43,414 nucleotides of DNA, taken from assembly GCA_025210235.1 (NCBI GenBank), contig JAOASG010000069.1:1-43414 (forward strand), in the 5' to 3' direction. This document shows, one piece after another, positions 36,777 through 43,414 of the stretch (position 1 is the stretch's first letter; each line of letters begins with the position of its first letter). The translations under genes and the position numbers were made by a program. The DNA comes from Vallitalea sp. (GTDB lineage Bacteria; Bacillota; Clostridia; Lachnospirales; Vallitaleaceae). The notes below the pieces were generated by a model, which saw only the letters and a list, made by a program, of their open reading frames with translations, ran no database searches and was not told the origin of the DNA.

Positions 36777-37340
36777 ATGATAGACAGACGTTCTCAAAGA
36801 ACTCGTACATTAATATTTGAAGCTTTTAATGAGCTATTAAGAGAGAAAAGATACTCAAAAATAACTGTCCAGGATATTATTTTAAAGGCTAACATTGGTA
36901 GAAGCACATTTTATTCTCATTTTGAAACAAAAGATGAGTTATTAAACGAGACATGTAAAATTATTTTCGCTCATGTTTTTTCAGATGATATTATAGCAGA
37001 GGCTTATCATAATTTTACGAATGAAAAAAATATTACAGCATATATTTCTCATATTCTCTATCACCTAAAAGAAGATGATAAAAAAATAAAATCATTATTT
37101 ATATATGAAGATAGCGGAATTTTTATTTCTAGATTTAAGGAATATTTTAAAGACTATTTATTAAAAATAATTTCCATAGAATCAATCAAAGGAATAAGTA
37201 AATCATATTTAATAGATCATATAACATGCAGTTTTGTAGATACTATTATTTGGTGGTTAAATAATTGCAAAGAGGAAACACCTGAAACTATAGCAAAGAA
37301 CTATTTATATGTTATTAGGCCACTAATAAAAGAAGATTAA
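36777..37340 (+). CDS. TetR-family transcriptional regulator
   Basis: The 187-aa protein opens with the TetR N-terminal DNA-binding domain (DRRSQRTRTLIFEAFNELL, then RYSKITVQDIILKANIGRSTFYSHFETKDEL), with the recognition helix near residues 38-44. The C-part is a helical ligand domain. The ATG has no good ribosome site: AAAAGGAGA lies about 33 bp upstream and no other start is in frame, as a stop codon lies 18 bp before it. Initiation may therefore be weak, or the transcript may start close to the ATG. It probably regulates itself and the methyltransferase. Confidence 0.85.
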   Translation: MIDRRSQRTRTLIFEAFNELLREKRYSKITVQDIILKANIGRSTFYSHFETKDELLNETCKIIFAHVFSDDIIAEAYHNFTNEKNITAYISHILYHLKEDDKKIKSLFIYEDSGIFISRFKEYFKDYLLKIISIESIKGISKSYLIDHITCSFVDTIIWWLNNCKEETPETIAKNYLYVIRPLIKED

Positions 37341-37362
37341 TGCTGTAAATTTATGGAAAGTC

Positions 37363-37391
37363 TTGACTATAATAATATTTTTAGATATAAT
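37363..37391 (+). promoter_or_regulatory. Strong sigma-A promoter of the thiamine operon
   Basis: TTGACT (37363-37368), exactly 17 bp, then a perfect TATAAT (37386-37391). Transcription should start near 37398 and give a leader of about 135 nt before thiS. Confidence 0.8.
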
Positions 37392-37397
37392 AAATTA

Positions 37398-37480
37398 CAA
37401 CTAAAAATGGTTCGGAAGTTTTAAGCATAAAATGGGGTACACCACCGCGGGTGTAAGTCTCATTTTATGCTTTTTTTTAT
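37398..37480 (+). promoter_or_regulatory. Structured leader with intrinsic terminator before thiS (candidate attenuator, not a THI-box)
   Basis: An 11-bp stem AGCATAAAATG / CATTTTATGCT (37424-37434 and 37461-37471) encloses an inner hairpin TACACC-ACCGCG-GGTGTA (37438-37455) and ends in a T run, so it looks like a terminator with a branched top. Upstream lies GGTTCGGAAG (37409-37418), free to pair or bind. The TPP riboswitch signatures (CUGAGA and ACCUGA) are missing. A candidate RNA motif named after thiS has, as I recall, been reported from comparative genomics; I cannot check the match here. The ACCACCGCGG part is only superficially T-box-like. Confidence 0.55.
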
Positions 37481-37534
37481 CTTACAAAAAGATAAATTTA
37501 AAATTTACGAACTTTAGCAAAGGAGTGGATAAAA

Positions 37535-37729
37535 ATGAAAGTAAATGGAATTCATGTGGATTTAAATGAAAATCAGAGTTTATATGATTATTTAATAAGT
37601 AGGGGATATGATATTACTATAATTGCAGTAGAACATAATGGTGATATCGTTTCAAAATCAAAGTATAAAGATGTTTTACTTAAAGAGGAAGATACTATAG
37701 AAATTGTTAGTTTTGTAGGGGGAGGCTGA
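37535..37729 (+). CDS. thiS: Sulfur-carrier protein ThiS
   Basis: The 64-aa ubiquitin-like protein starts MKVNGIHVDLNE and ends in IVSFVGGG, the Gly-Gly tail that is adenylated by ThiF and turned into a thiocarboxylate for thiazole synthesis. The ATG has AAAGGAGTGG upstream. thiF starts 4 bp after the stop. Confidence 0.92.
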   Translation: MKVNGIHVDLNENQSLYDYLISRGYDITIIAVEHNGDIVSKSKYKDVLLKEEDTIEIVSFVGGG

Positions 37730-37733
37730 TATT

Positions 37734-38366
37734 ATGACTAGTAAACAAGAATATGAAGATATGATGATACTAAGACATACAGAAGATGTATTTAATAAAA
37801 TTAAAAAAGGAAAAGTTGCTATAGCTGGATTAGGAGGACTTGGCTCTAATATTGCAGTTATGCTTGCAAGAACAGGAGTTGGGCATCTTTTCTTAATTGA
37901 TTTTGATGTTGTTGATACTAGTAATCTAAATAGGCAAAATTATAGTATTAGTCATTTAGGAATGTATAAAACAAAAGCTTTAAAAGAACAAATTAAAGTA
38001 ATTAATCCATATATTATTGTTGAAAGTAAAACTGTAAAAGTAACAAAAGAAAATATTAGTGAATTATTTAATGGATATGATATTATATGCGAAGCTTTTG
38101 ATAAAGCAGACAATAAATCAATGTTAATTAATGGAGTATTACAAGAATTTAAAAATACTAAAATAGTATCAGGTTCTGGAATGGCTGGATATGATAGTTC
38201 TAATAAAATTAGAACGACAAAACCAATGAATAACTTATATCTTTGTGGAGATTTAATAAGTGAAGTAAAAATTGGACATAGCTTAATGGCGCCTAGAGTA
38301 CAAATATGTGCAGGTCATCAAGCAAATATGATCATTAGATTATTACTTGGAATAGAAGAAATATAG
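37734..38366 (+). CDS. thiF: ThiS adenylyltransferase ThiF
   Basis: The 210-aa protein has the E1-like nucleotide-binding motif GLGGLGSN at residues 32-39, followed by FLIDFDVVDTSNLNRQNY, the adenylation-site region. It activates the ThiS C-terminus with ATP. It is the short form found next to thiS and thiG in clostridia, without an extended C-terminal domain. Confidence 0.9.
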   Translation: MTSKQEYEDMMILRHTEDVFNKIKKGKVAIAGLGGLGSNIAVMLARTGVGHLFLIDFDVVDTSNLNRQNYSISHLGMYKTKALKEQIKVINPYIIVESKTVKVTKENISELFNGYDIICEAFDKADNKSMLINGVLQEFKNTKIVSGSGMAGYDSSNKIRTTKPMNNLYLCGDLISEVKIGHSLMAPRVQICAGHQANMIIRLLLGIEEI

Positions 38367-38385
38367 AAGGGATGAATAGATTAAA

Positions 38386-39153
38386 ATGAGTGATAAATTA
38401 ATTATTGGAGGACATGAGTTTAAATCTAGATTTATACTAGGTTCAGGAAAGTTTTCTTTAGATATGATAAATGCAGTTATTGAAAAAGGTGAGGCAGAAA
38501 TAATAACTCTTGCATTACGTCGTTCAAATGTAGGAGGTCAAGAAAATATATTAGATTATATACCAAAAAATATTACTTTGCTACCTAATACTTCTGGAGC
38601 AAGAAATGCGTCTGAAGCAGTAAGAATTGCAAGGTTATCAAGAGAAATTGGTTGTGGTGATTTTATTAAGCTAGAAGTAATAAAAGATACGAAATATTTA
38701 ATGCCTGATAACTATGAAACAATAAAAGCAACAGAAATTCTTGCGAAAGAAGGTTTTGTTGTTATGCCCTATATGTATCCTGATTTAAATGTAGCTAGAG
38801 ATTTAGTAAATGCTGGAGCTTCTACAATAATGCCTTTAGGTGCTCCTATTGGAAGTAATAAAGGATTGTGTACAAAAGACTTTATAAAAATACTCGTTGA
38901 TGAAATAAACATCCCTATCATAGTTGATGCCGGTATCGGAAGACCATCTCAAGCTTGTGAAGCAATGGAAATGGGTGTAGATGCTGTTATGTGCAATACT
39001 GCAATTGCGACAGCTAATGATGTTAGAGTGATGGCAGAAGCATTTAAAAAAGCTATCGAAGCTGGTAGATTAGCTTATCTTGCAGGGGCTGGAAGAGTAT
39101 TAGATTATAAAGCTGAAGCATCTAGCCCTTTAACTGGATTTTTGGAGGATTAA
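38386..39153 (+). CDS. thiG: Thiazole synthase ThiG
   Basis: The 255-aa TIM-barrel protein has the typical start [17 protein letters not shown], the Schiff-base Lys region [12 protein letters not shown], and the phosphate-binding GAPIGSNKG and [13 protein letters not shown] segments. It joins deoxyxylulose phosphate, dehydroglycine and sulfur from ThiS thiocarboxylate into the thiazole. It lies 19 bp after thiF and 4 bp before thiH. Confidence 0.95.
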   Translation: MSDKLIIGGHEFKSRFILGSGKFSLDMINAVIEKGEAEIITLALRRSNVGGQENILDYIPKNITLLPNTSGARNASEAVRIARLSREIGCGDFIKLEVIKDTKYLMPDNYETIKATEILAKEGFVVMPYMYPDLNVARDLVNAGASTIMPLGAPIGSNKGLCTKDFIKILVDEINIPIIVDAGIGRPSQACEAMEMGVDAVMCNTAIATANDVRVMAEAFKKAIEAGRLAYLAGAGRVLDYKAEASSPLTGFLED

Positions 39154-39157
39154 GATT

Positions 39158-40315
39158 ATGTTAAATAATATAAGTCATATGGAATATTTAGAAGGTATGG
39201 AAGTAATTGATTCTAATATAATGGACAAAGTATTAGAATTAGTTGAGGGATACAATTACGATGACTATACTGAAAAAGATGTAGTAAGAGCTTTAGAAAA
39301 AGAGTTTCTATCATTAGAAGATTACGCAGCTATATTATCTCCAGCCGCCATGCCATATTTAGAAGAAATGGCAAAATGTGCGATGGAAAAAACAAAAAGA
39401 TATTTTGGTAATTCAATATCTATGTTTACACCATTATATATTTCTAACTATTGTGAAAATCAATGTATATACTGTGGATTTAATTGTAAGAACAAAATAC
39501 ATAGAGGAAAACTCAATTTTACTGAAATAGAAAAAGAACTTAAAGATATCGCAGCTACAGGATTAAAAGAAATTCTTATATTAACAGGGGAATCTCGTTC
39601 TGCTTCAGGGATAGAATATATTGCTCAGGCGGTTAAATTAGCTAAAAAATATTTTAGTACAATTGGTATTGAAATTTATCCATTAAATTCAGATGAGTAC
39701 GCTTATTTATATAAATGTGGAGCTGATTTTGTTTCAGTTTATCAAGAAACCTATAACACAAATAAATATGAGCAAGTCCATTTAAGTGGTCCAAAACGAA
39801 TTTACCCATATCGTTTTTATGCACAAGAACGAGCATTATTAGGTGGAATGAGAGGAGTTGCCTTTGGAGCTTTACTTGGATTAGATGATTTTAGAAAAGA
39901 TGCATTTGCAGCGGGTATACATGCATACTTCATGCAGCAAAAATATCCCCATGCAGAAATATCATTTTCAATTCCACGTCTTAGACCTTATATTAATAAT
40001 GAAAATAATAATCCTAATGATGTTCATGAAAAACAGCTTTTACAAGTAATGCTTGCTTACAGATTGCTAATGCCTTTTGCTGGAATTACAATATCTACAA
40101 GGGAGAGAGCAGGTTTTCGTGATAATGTTATTGGTATGGTAGCGACTAAAGTATCAGCTGGAGTTAAAGTGGGTGTTGGAGGACATAGCGAAGAAGAAAA
40201 GGGAGATAAACAATTTGAAATTTCTGATCCAAGAGATGTCAAAGATATTCATAAAGTAATCTTAGAAAAAGGCTTACAACCGGTGTATAGGGATTATATT
40301 TACGTAGCTGAATAA
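39158..40315 (+). CDS. thiH: 2-iminoacetate synthase ThiH (radical SAM)
   Basis: The 385-aa protein has the radical-SAM cluster motif C99-X3-C103-X2-C106 (YCENQCIYCGF), the ThiH features ILTGESRS and QETYN, and a C-terminal GVGGHSEEEKGDKQFEISDPR stretch ending near HKVILEKG. It cleaves tyrosine to dehydroglycine and p-cresol; this oxygen-sensitive route replaces ThiO and fits an anaerobe. Confidence 0.94.
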   Translation: MLNNISHMEYLEGMEVIDSNIMDKVLELVEGYNYDDYTEKDVVRALEKEFLSLEDYAAILSPAAMPYLEEMAKCAMEKTKRYFGNSISMFTPLYISNYCENQCIYCGFNCKNKIHRGKLNFTEIEKELKDIAATGLKEILILTGESRSASGIEYIAQAVKLAKKYFSTIGIEIYPLNSDEYAYLYKCGADFVSVYQETYNTNKYEQVHLSGPKRIYPYRFYAQERALLGGMRGVAFGALLGLDDFRKDAFAAGIHAYFMQQKYPHAEISFSIPRLRPYINNENNNPNDVHEKQLLQVMLAYRLLMPFAGITISTRERAGFRDNVIGMVATKVSAGVKVGVGGHSEEEKGDKQFEISDPRDVKDIHKVILEKGLQPVYRDYIYVAE

Positions 40316-40338
40316 AAAAAGTATCACACATAAGTGAG

Positions 40339-40441
40339 TGCAAAACTACATTATGATGATTCTTTAATACAATATGTTGGATTCAGGATTATTATTAGAA
40401 CTTCATATTGTATGTAAAGAATTAAAATCTTTAATTTTGCA
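40339..40441. repeat. 103-bp palindromic intergenic repeat (most complete copy)
   Basis: The left arm starts TGCAAAACTACATTA and ends AATACAATATG; the right arm is its imperfect inverse, starting CATATTGTATG and ending TTAATTTTGCA, with about 27 bp between (40377-40403). It could fold into a long hairpin in RNA or cruciform DNA. It separates thiH from thiE. Related copies lie at 20928, 25982, 35366 and 41511, with shorter TTGCAATTACTTAA-like ends near 4437 and 6393. It has the look of a MITE or a REP-like family. Confidence 0.65.
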
Positions 40442-40478
40442 ATTACCTAAGTATTACGTAATATAAAAGGAGAAAAAT

Positions 40479-41063
40479 ATGCTTATTTGTGTAACCAATA
40501 GAAAACTATGTAATGATAATTTTATAAATAGAGTAGAACTAATTGCTAAAGGAAGACCTCATGGAATAATGTTAAGGGAAAAAGATTTAACGATATCTGA
40601 ATATGAATCTTTAGCTTTAAAGATAAAGGAAATATGTTATGAAAATAAAGTGAGGCTGATAATTAATAAAAATATTAATACAGCGTTAAAGTTAAATATA
40701 CCAAGTATTCATTTATCACTTTCTGATTTAAGAACTTATAAAGATAAGATAATTCAATTTGATAGTGTAGGTGCATCTATTCATTCTGTCAATGAAGCTA
40801 TACAAGCTGAAAAATTAGGTGCAACTTATTTAGTAGCAGGTCATATATATGAAACTAATTGTAAAAAAGGAGTTCCACCAAGAGGACTTAATTTTCTTAA
40901 AGAAGTTTGTGACACTACGTCTATACCTATTTTTGCAATTGGTGGGATAACAAATGAAAGAAAAAATGATGTGATAAAAACAGGTGCAAGTGGAATGTGT
41001 ATTATGTCAGAAGTTATGACTTGTGAGAATGTGGTAGACTATGTAAAAAGTTTTGATGATTAA
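40479..41063 (+). CDS. thiE: Thiamine phosphate synthase / thiazole tautomerase (ThiE/TenI family)
   Basis: The 194-aa TIM-barrel protein has the family order of motifs: ICVTNRKLC at the N-terminus, RPHGIMLREKDLT, IIN near the second half, a GASIHS segment, GATYLVAGHIYETNCKKG and IFAIGGIT near the phosphate site. ThiE couples the thiazole phosphate with HMP-PP; TenI-type members isomerise the thiazole carboxylate instead, and short clostridial proteins of this kind can be either. It closes the thi unit, although a palindromic repeat separates it from thiH, so it may have its own control. Confidence 0.8.
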   Translation: MLICVTNRKLCNDNFINRVELIAKGRPHGIMLREKDLTISEYESLALKIKEICYENKVRLIINKNINTALKLNIPSIHLSLSDLRTYKDKIIQFDSVGASIHSVNEAIQAEKLGATYLVAGHIYETNCKKGVPPRGLNFLKEVCDTTSIPIFAIGGITNERKNDVIKTGASGMCIMSEVMTCENVVDYVKSFDD

Positions 41064-41106
41064 CTATTGTGAGTTAAAAATTTAGAGTATATTTAACTAA
41101 CTTAGC

Positions 41107-41192
41107 AAGAATTATCCCACTTTTAGAGTGGGGGTTCCGTTAGGAATATTGACCAAGAAGCCACTTCAACGAAGTAAGTGGAGATAGTTCAC
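41107..41192 (+). mobile_element. Orphan IS200/IS605-type right end (omega-RNA-like remnant)
   Basis: A hairpin CCCAC-TTTTAGA-GTGGG (41116-41132) is followed by GGTTCCGTTAGGAAT, then GAAGCCACTT-CAACGAAGT-AAGTGG (41158-41181) and AGATAGTTCAC ending at 41192. GAAGCC + hairpin + TAGTTCAC is the usual right end of IS605-family elements that carry tnpB, and this stretch also gives the 3' part of the guide (omega) RNA. No tnpA or tnpB lies nearby, so it is a remnant or a short element moved in trans. Confidence 0.6.
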
Positions 41193-41308
41193 GGATAAAG
41201 TATTTAAATTATAATTCTAGCTTTGATTTAATATAAATTATCTTTAGTATCAAAGATTAGTTTTTGATAATTTAATACACTTTATTTCATTTTTATTTAT
41301 TTGGTAAT

Positions 41309-41369
41309 TCTAGCGAATCATTTATGAATAAATTAGATTTTATTAATAGATTGGGCTAATTATTTATTA
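41309..41369 (+). repeat. Dispersed repeat, copy 2 (TCTAGCGAATCATTTAT ... GGGCTAATTA)
   Basis: The ends TCTAGCGAATCATTTATGAATAA (as two adjoining blocks) and GGGCTAATTA match copy 1 at 25198-25265 with nearly the same spacing and order, and the same orientation. The rest of 41064-42042 is very AT-rich; besides the listed repeats, I see no coding sequence in it. Confidence 0.5.
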
Positions 41370-41510
41370 GGAAGTTGGATTACTGAATAATTTAAAAGTT
41401 TCTTTTGAAAGTTATAATATGATTAATTTTTTGGGTATCAAGAACTATAAGTTTATATATATTTTACTCTTCGGAGTTGATTTTATATAATGGTGTTATG
41501 TAATGAACTT

Positions 41511-41550
41511 AACATATTGTAGTATAAAAATTATAGTTTTGTAATTACTT
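41511..41550. repeat. Intergenic palindromic repeat family, half copy
   Basis: AACATATTGTAGTATAAA followed by TATAGTTTTGTAATTACTT matches the right-arm orientation seen at 25982-26028, with several changes. Confidence 0.4.
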
Positions 41551-41999
41551 ATCTAAAATTACATAATATCAGTTATATTACTTTTTAACATTTAGAATTA
41601 TAAAAAGCTGAATTATTGACAAATAACCCAATAAACAATAAAATAATATTATTAATATTATTTTACATAATATTCTTAAACATGTTATTAAAAGGGTTAG
41701 AATTATTTTTTTATATAATTATATTTAAGTGTTGATAACAATCAAATTTTGATTGGGAAAAAACCTTTAGATTCTAGAAACTAATGACTCTATATTCCAA
41801 TTATTAATAGGTTAATAAGTCATTATATTTGACAAAATTTATACTGTTAGTAACTTTTGCTACCATTATTATCATAAATATATTGGTGAGAATACCTCAA
41901 AAAGACCATATGGTATTACTATAAAATGATAATACTAATTTGAATGAGCATTATGAGAGGATCATACTTAAGGGTAATATATTTAAAGATATATACAAA

Positions 42000-42021
42000 A
42001 GTGTAATGTTAGTTTTACACT
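42000..42021 (+). other. Perfect hairpin just upstream of the recombinase gene
   Basis: AGTGTAA (42000-42006) and TTACACT (42015-42021) form a perfect 7-bp stem around an 8-base loop, about 20 bp before the ATG at 42043 and next to GAGGGGAAGG. It has no T run after it. It may be a regulatory hairpin over the ribosome site or part of a recombination site. Confidence 0.4.
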
Positions 42022-42042
42022 GCCGAGGGGAAGGTGTAGCAA

Positions 42043-42891
42043 ATGAATAAGGGAATATGTAGTAATAATATAATTATTAAGAGTGTTATTCAAGAATTAA
42101 ATATTAAAGGGTATTCTAATAAAACTAAAAAGTGTTATGTGAATAGTATTATTAAATTTGAAGAGTACTTAAATAAAGGCTTAAATAATATTACAGAAGA
42201 AGATGTTAAGAGATACGTTACTTTTTTGTTGCAACAAGGTTGTTCTCATAGTTATGTTAATCAAGTAATTAGCAGTATTAAGTTCTTAAATAAATATGTG
42301 CTTTATAAAGACGATTTATTAATTTATCTTAATAGACCTAAAAAAGAAAAGAAATTACCCAATATACTTAGTAAAAAAGAAGTTAAAGATATTTTAACAG
42401 CGCTTAATAATCTTAAGCATAATACTATTTTAGCAGTAGTTTTTTCTTCTGGATTAAGGGTAAGTGAGGTTGCTAGATTATCTATTGGTGATATAGATAG
42501 CGAAAGAATGTTAATTAAAATAAGACAAAGCAAAGGTAAAAAAGATAGATATGTAATGCTTTCAGAAGTTTTACTTATACAACTAAGGGAGTATTATAAG
42601 GAATACAAACCTAATAAATGGCTATTTGAAGGTGCGAATAAGAAAGAACATATTTCAGAGAGAACTATACAAAGAATATTTAAAAATGCTTGTGTAAAAG
42701 CAGGAATTAAAAAACAAGTTTCAGTACATAGCCTACGGCATAGTTTTGCAACTCATTTACTAGAAACAGGTACTGACTTAAGGTATATTCAAGAGCTTCT
42801 AGGTCATTCAAGTTCTAAAACTACTGAAATATATACTCATGTAACTAATAAAAACATAACAAAGATAAAAAGTCCGTTAGATAGTATTTAA
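42043..42891 (+). CDS. XerC-like tyrosine recombinase
   Basis: The 282-aa protein has an N-terminal SAM-like core-binding domain (residues about 10-95) and a catalytic domain with the full set of active-site residues: R139 in SSGLRVSEVARL, K164 in QSKGKKDR, H229 and R232 in HSLRHSFATHLLE, H255 in ELLGHSSSKTTEIY and the nucleophile Y264. The end (THVTNKNITKIKSPLD) resembles XerC-like and integron-integrase-like recombinases of mobile elements rather than housekeeping XerC/XerD, which do not usually sit in such repeat-rich surroundings. The integron-specific insert is not evident. Hairpins lie before and after the gene. Confidence 0.88.
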   Translation: MNKGICSNNIIIKSVIQELNIKGYSNKTKKCYVNSIIKFEEYLNKGLNNITEEDVKRYVTFLLQQGCSHSYVNQVISSIKFLNKYVLYKDDLLIYLNRPKKEKKLPNILSKKEVKDILTALNNLKHNTILAVVFSSGLRVSEVARLSIGDIDSERMLIKIRQSKGKKDRYVMLSEVLLIQLREYYKEYKPNKWLFEGANKKEHISERTIQRIFKNACVKAGIKKQVSVHSLRHSFATHLLETGTDLRYIQELLGHSSSKTTEIYTHVTNKNITKIKSPLDSI

Positions 42892-43414
42892 ACATATATA
42901 TAATAAATAAACAACTATAGTATATATTTTCGCCATAGTACGGAAATACCTATTTATAAGAAATATATACGTAATACGTAAATAGCTCTTATGATAGGAG
43001 TGTTTACGCCAGTGTGCGTAAATGCTAACGTTATACAATATTTCTCTTCTAATTCTTATCTTGGGAAATGAATATATGTGTAGTGCCATTATTAAATGCA
43101 ATGATAACTGAAGTATATGCATTATTCTAAGCTAATGAATTCAAAAGCTGCGAAGCTAAGAATTATACGTAACGCAACCACGATAAAATTTCCCTTAGTA
43201 TGAGAGTGGTTTCCTAACACATTGACTGGCGATATTGGACTAAGACATAATTCTAAAGGAGCTTTAGTGATTTGCTTCATAGGTTTGATAATTCACAAGA
43301 GAGAAATATTTTAAATATATTGTAATTGTAGTTGACGTAACGTATTTAGTATATAGGTTTTAATAACAAATAATTCAACTTATAGACAAGGTAACTATGA
43401 TATAATAATTATAG
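42892..43414. other. Non-coding region after the recombinase, with hairpin and TACGTAA direct repeats
   Basis: TACGTAA-type motifs occur at about 42968-42981 (twice) and again as ACGTAACG near 43169 and 43336. A perfect hairpin TTTACGC-CAGTGT-GCGTAAA lies at 43003-43022. The only ORF longer than 80 codons (minus strand, 42877-43122) has no family resemblance and no ribosome site, so I treat it as spurious. The region is less AT-rich than its left neighbour and could contain recombination sites for the enzyme upstream. I recognise no known family. Confidence 0.4.

Noticed and set aside
37398..37534. TPP riboswitch (THI-box) or T-box leader before thiS
   Set aside because: CUGAGA and ACCUGA elements are missing; the leader is too short for a T-box, and the ACCACCGCGG stretch pairs within its own hairpin.
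41748..41768. Inverted repeat CAATCAAA/TTTGATTG as a terminator
   Set aside because: There is no T run on either side and no gene ends nearby; it may be chance in AT-rich DNA.
42877..43122. 81-aa minus-strand ORF after the recombinase
   Set aside because: No ribosome site, no family resemblance, and it overlaps the end of the recombinase gene and the hairpin region.

Overview
The window is AT-rich DNA with Shine-Dalgarno sites of the AGGAGG type, frequent TTG/GTG starts and a clostridial-style thiSFGHE operon. Together with a collagen-like GPT-repeat protein and sigma-K-like promoters, this suggests a low-GC, spore-forming member of the Clostridia. The species cannot be named from the sequence.

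Layout. (1) 1-1334 is the end of an integrated element: the tail of an XRE-type regulator, a gene behind a LexA/SOS-like box, short direct repeats, and a displaced 3' half of a tRNA-Arg gene, the usual scar of tRNA-targeted integration. (2) 1538-4369 holds a CapK-type adenylate-forming enzyme and a Wzx-type flippase. (3) 4532-4702 (minus) is a 56-residue Gly/Tyr/Cys-rich protein that a longest-ORF search misses because a false ORF covers it. (4) 4966-27313 is a glycan island of about 22 kb. It has RmlA, RmlC, RmlB and RmlD. It also has a 2,3-dehydratase, a Gfo/Idh/MocA reductase, a DegT aminotransferase and a NeuD/PglD-like acyltransferase, which together predict a dTDP-4-acylamino-2,4,6-trideoxyhexose. 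A second sugar branch pairs another DegT aminotransferase with a GNAT-nucleotide-sugar-dehydrogenase fusion. About eleven glycosyltransferases fill the rest, many of them local paralogues in mixed orientation, one split by a frameshift at an A7 tract. (5) 27370-28470 encodes the collagen-like protein, the obvious candidate acceptor of the glycan, preceded by a good sigma-K-like promoter. (6) 28643-32240 encodes a large lipoprotein and a small membrane protein. (7) 32400-37340 holds AzlC/AzlD, a P1B metal ATPase, a SAM methyltransferase and a TetR regulator. (8) 37363-41063 is the thiazole/thiamine operon behind a sigma-A promoter and an unusual attenuator-like leader with no THI-box. (9) 41064-43414 is repeat-rich DNA with an orphan IS200/IS605-type right end and a XerC-like tyrosine recombinase with hairpins on both sides.

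The most interesting unit is the glycan island with its collagen-like neighbour. It resembles in logic the anthrose/BclA system of Bacillus anthracis spores, but it predicts a 2-deoxy sugar and uses a triplicated GT2 family that carries an invariant four-cysteine motif. These are inferences from families and synteny; no searches were run.
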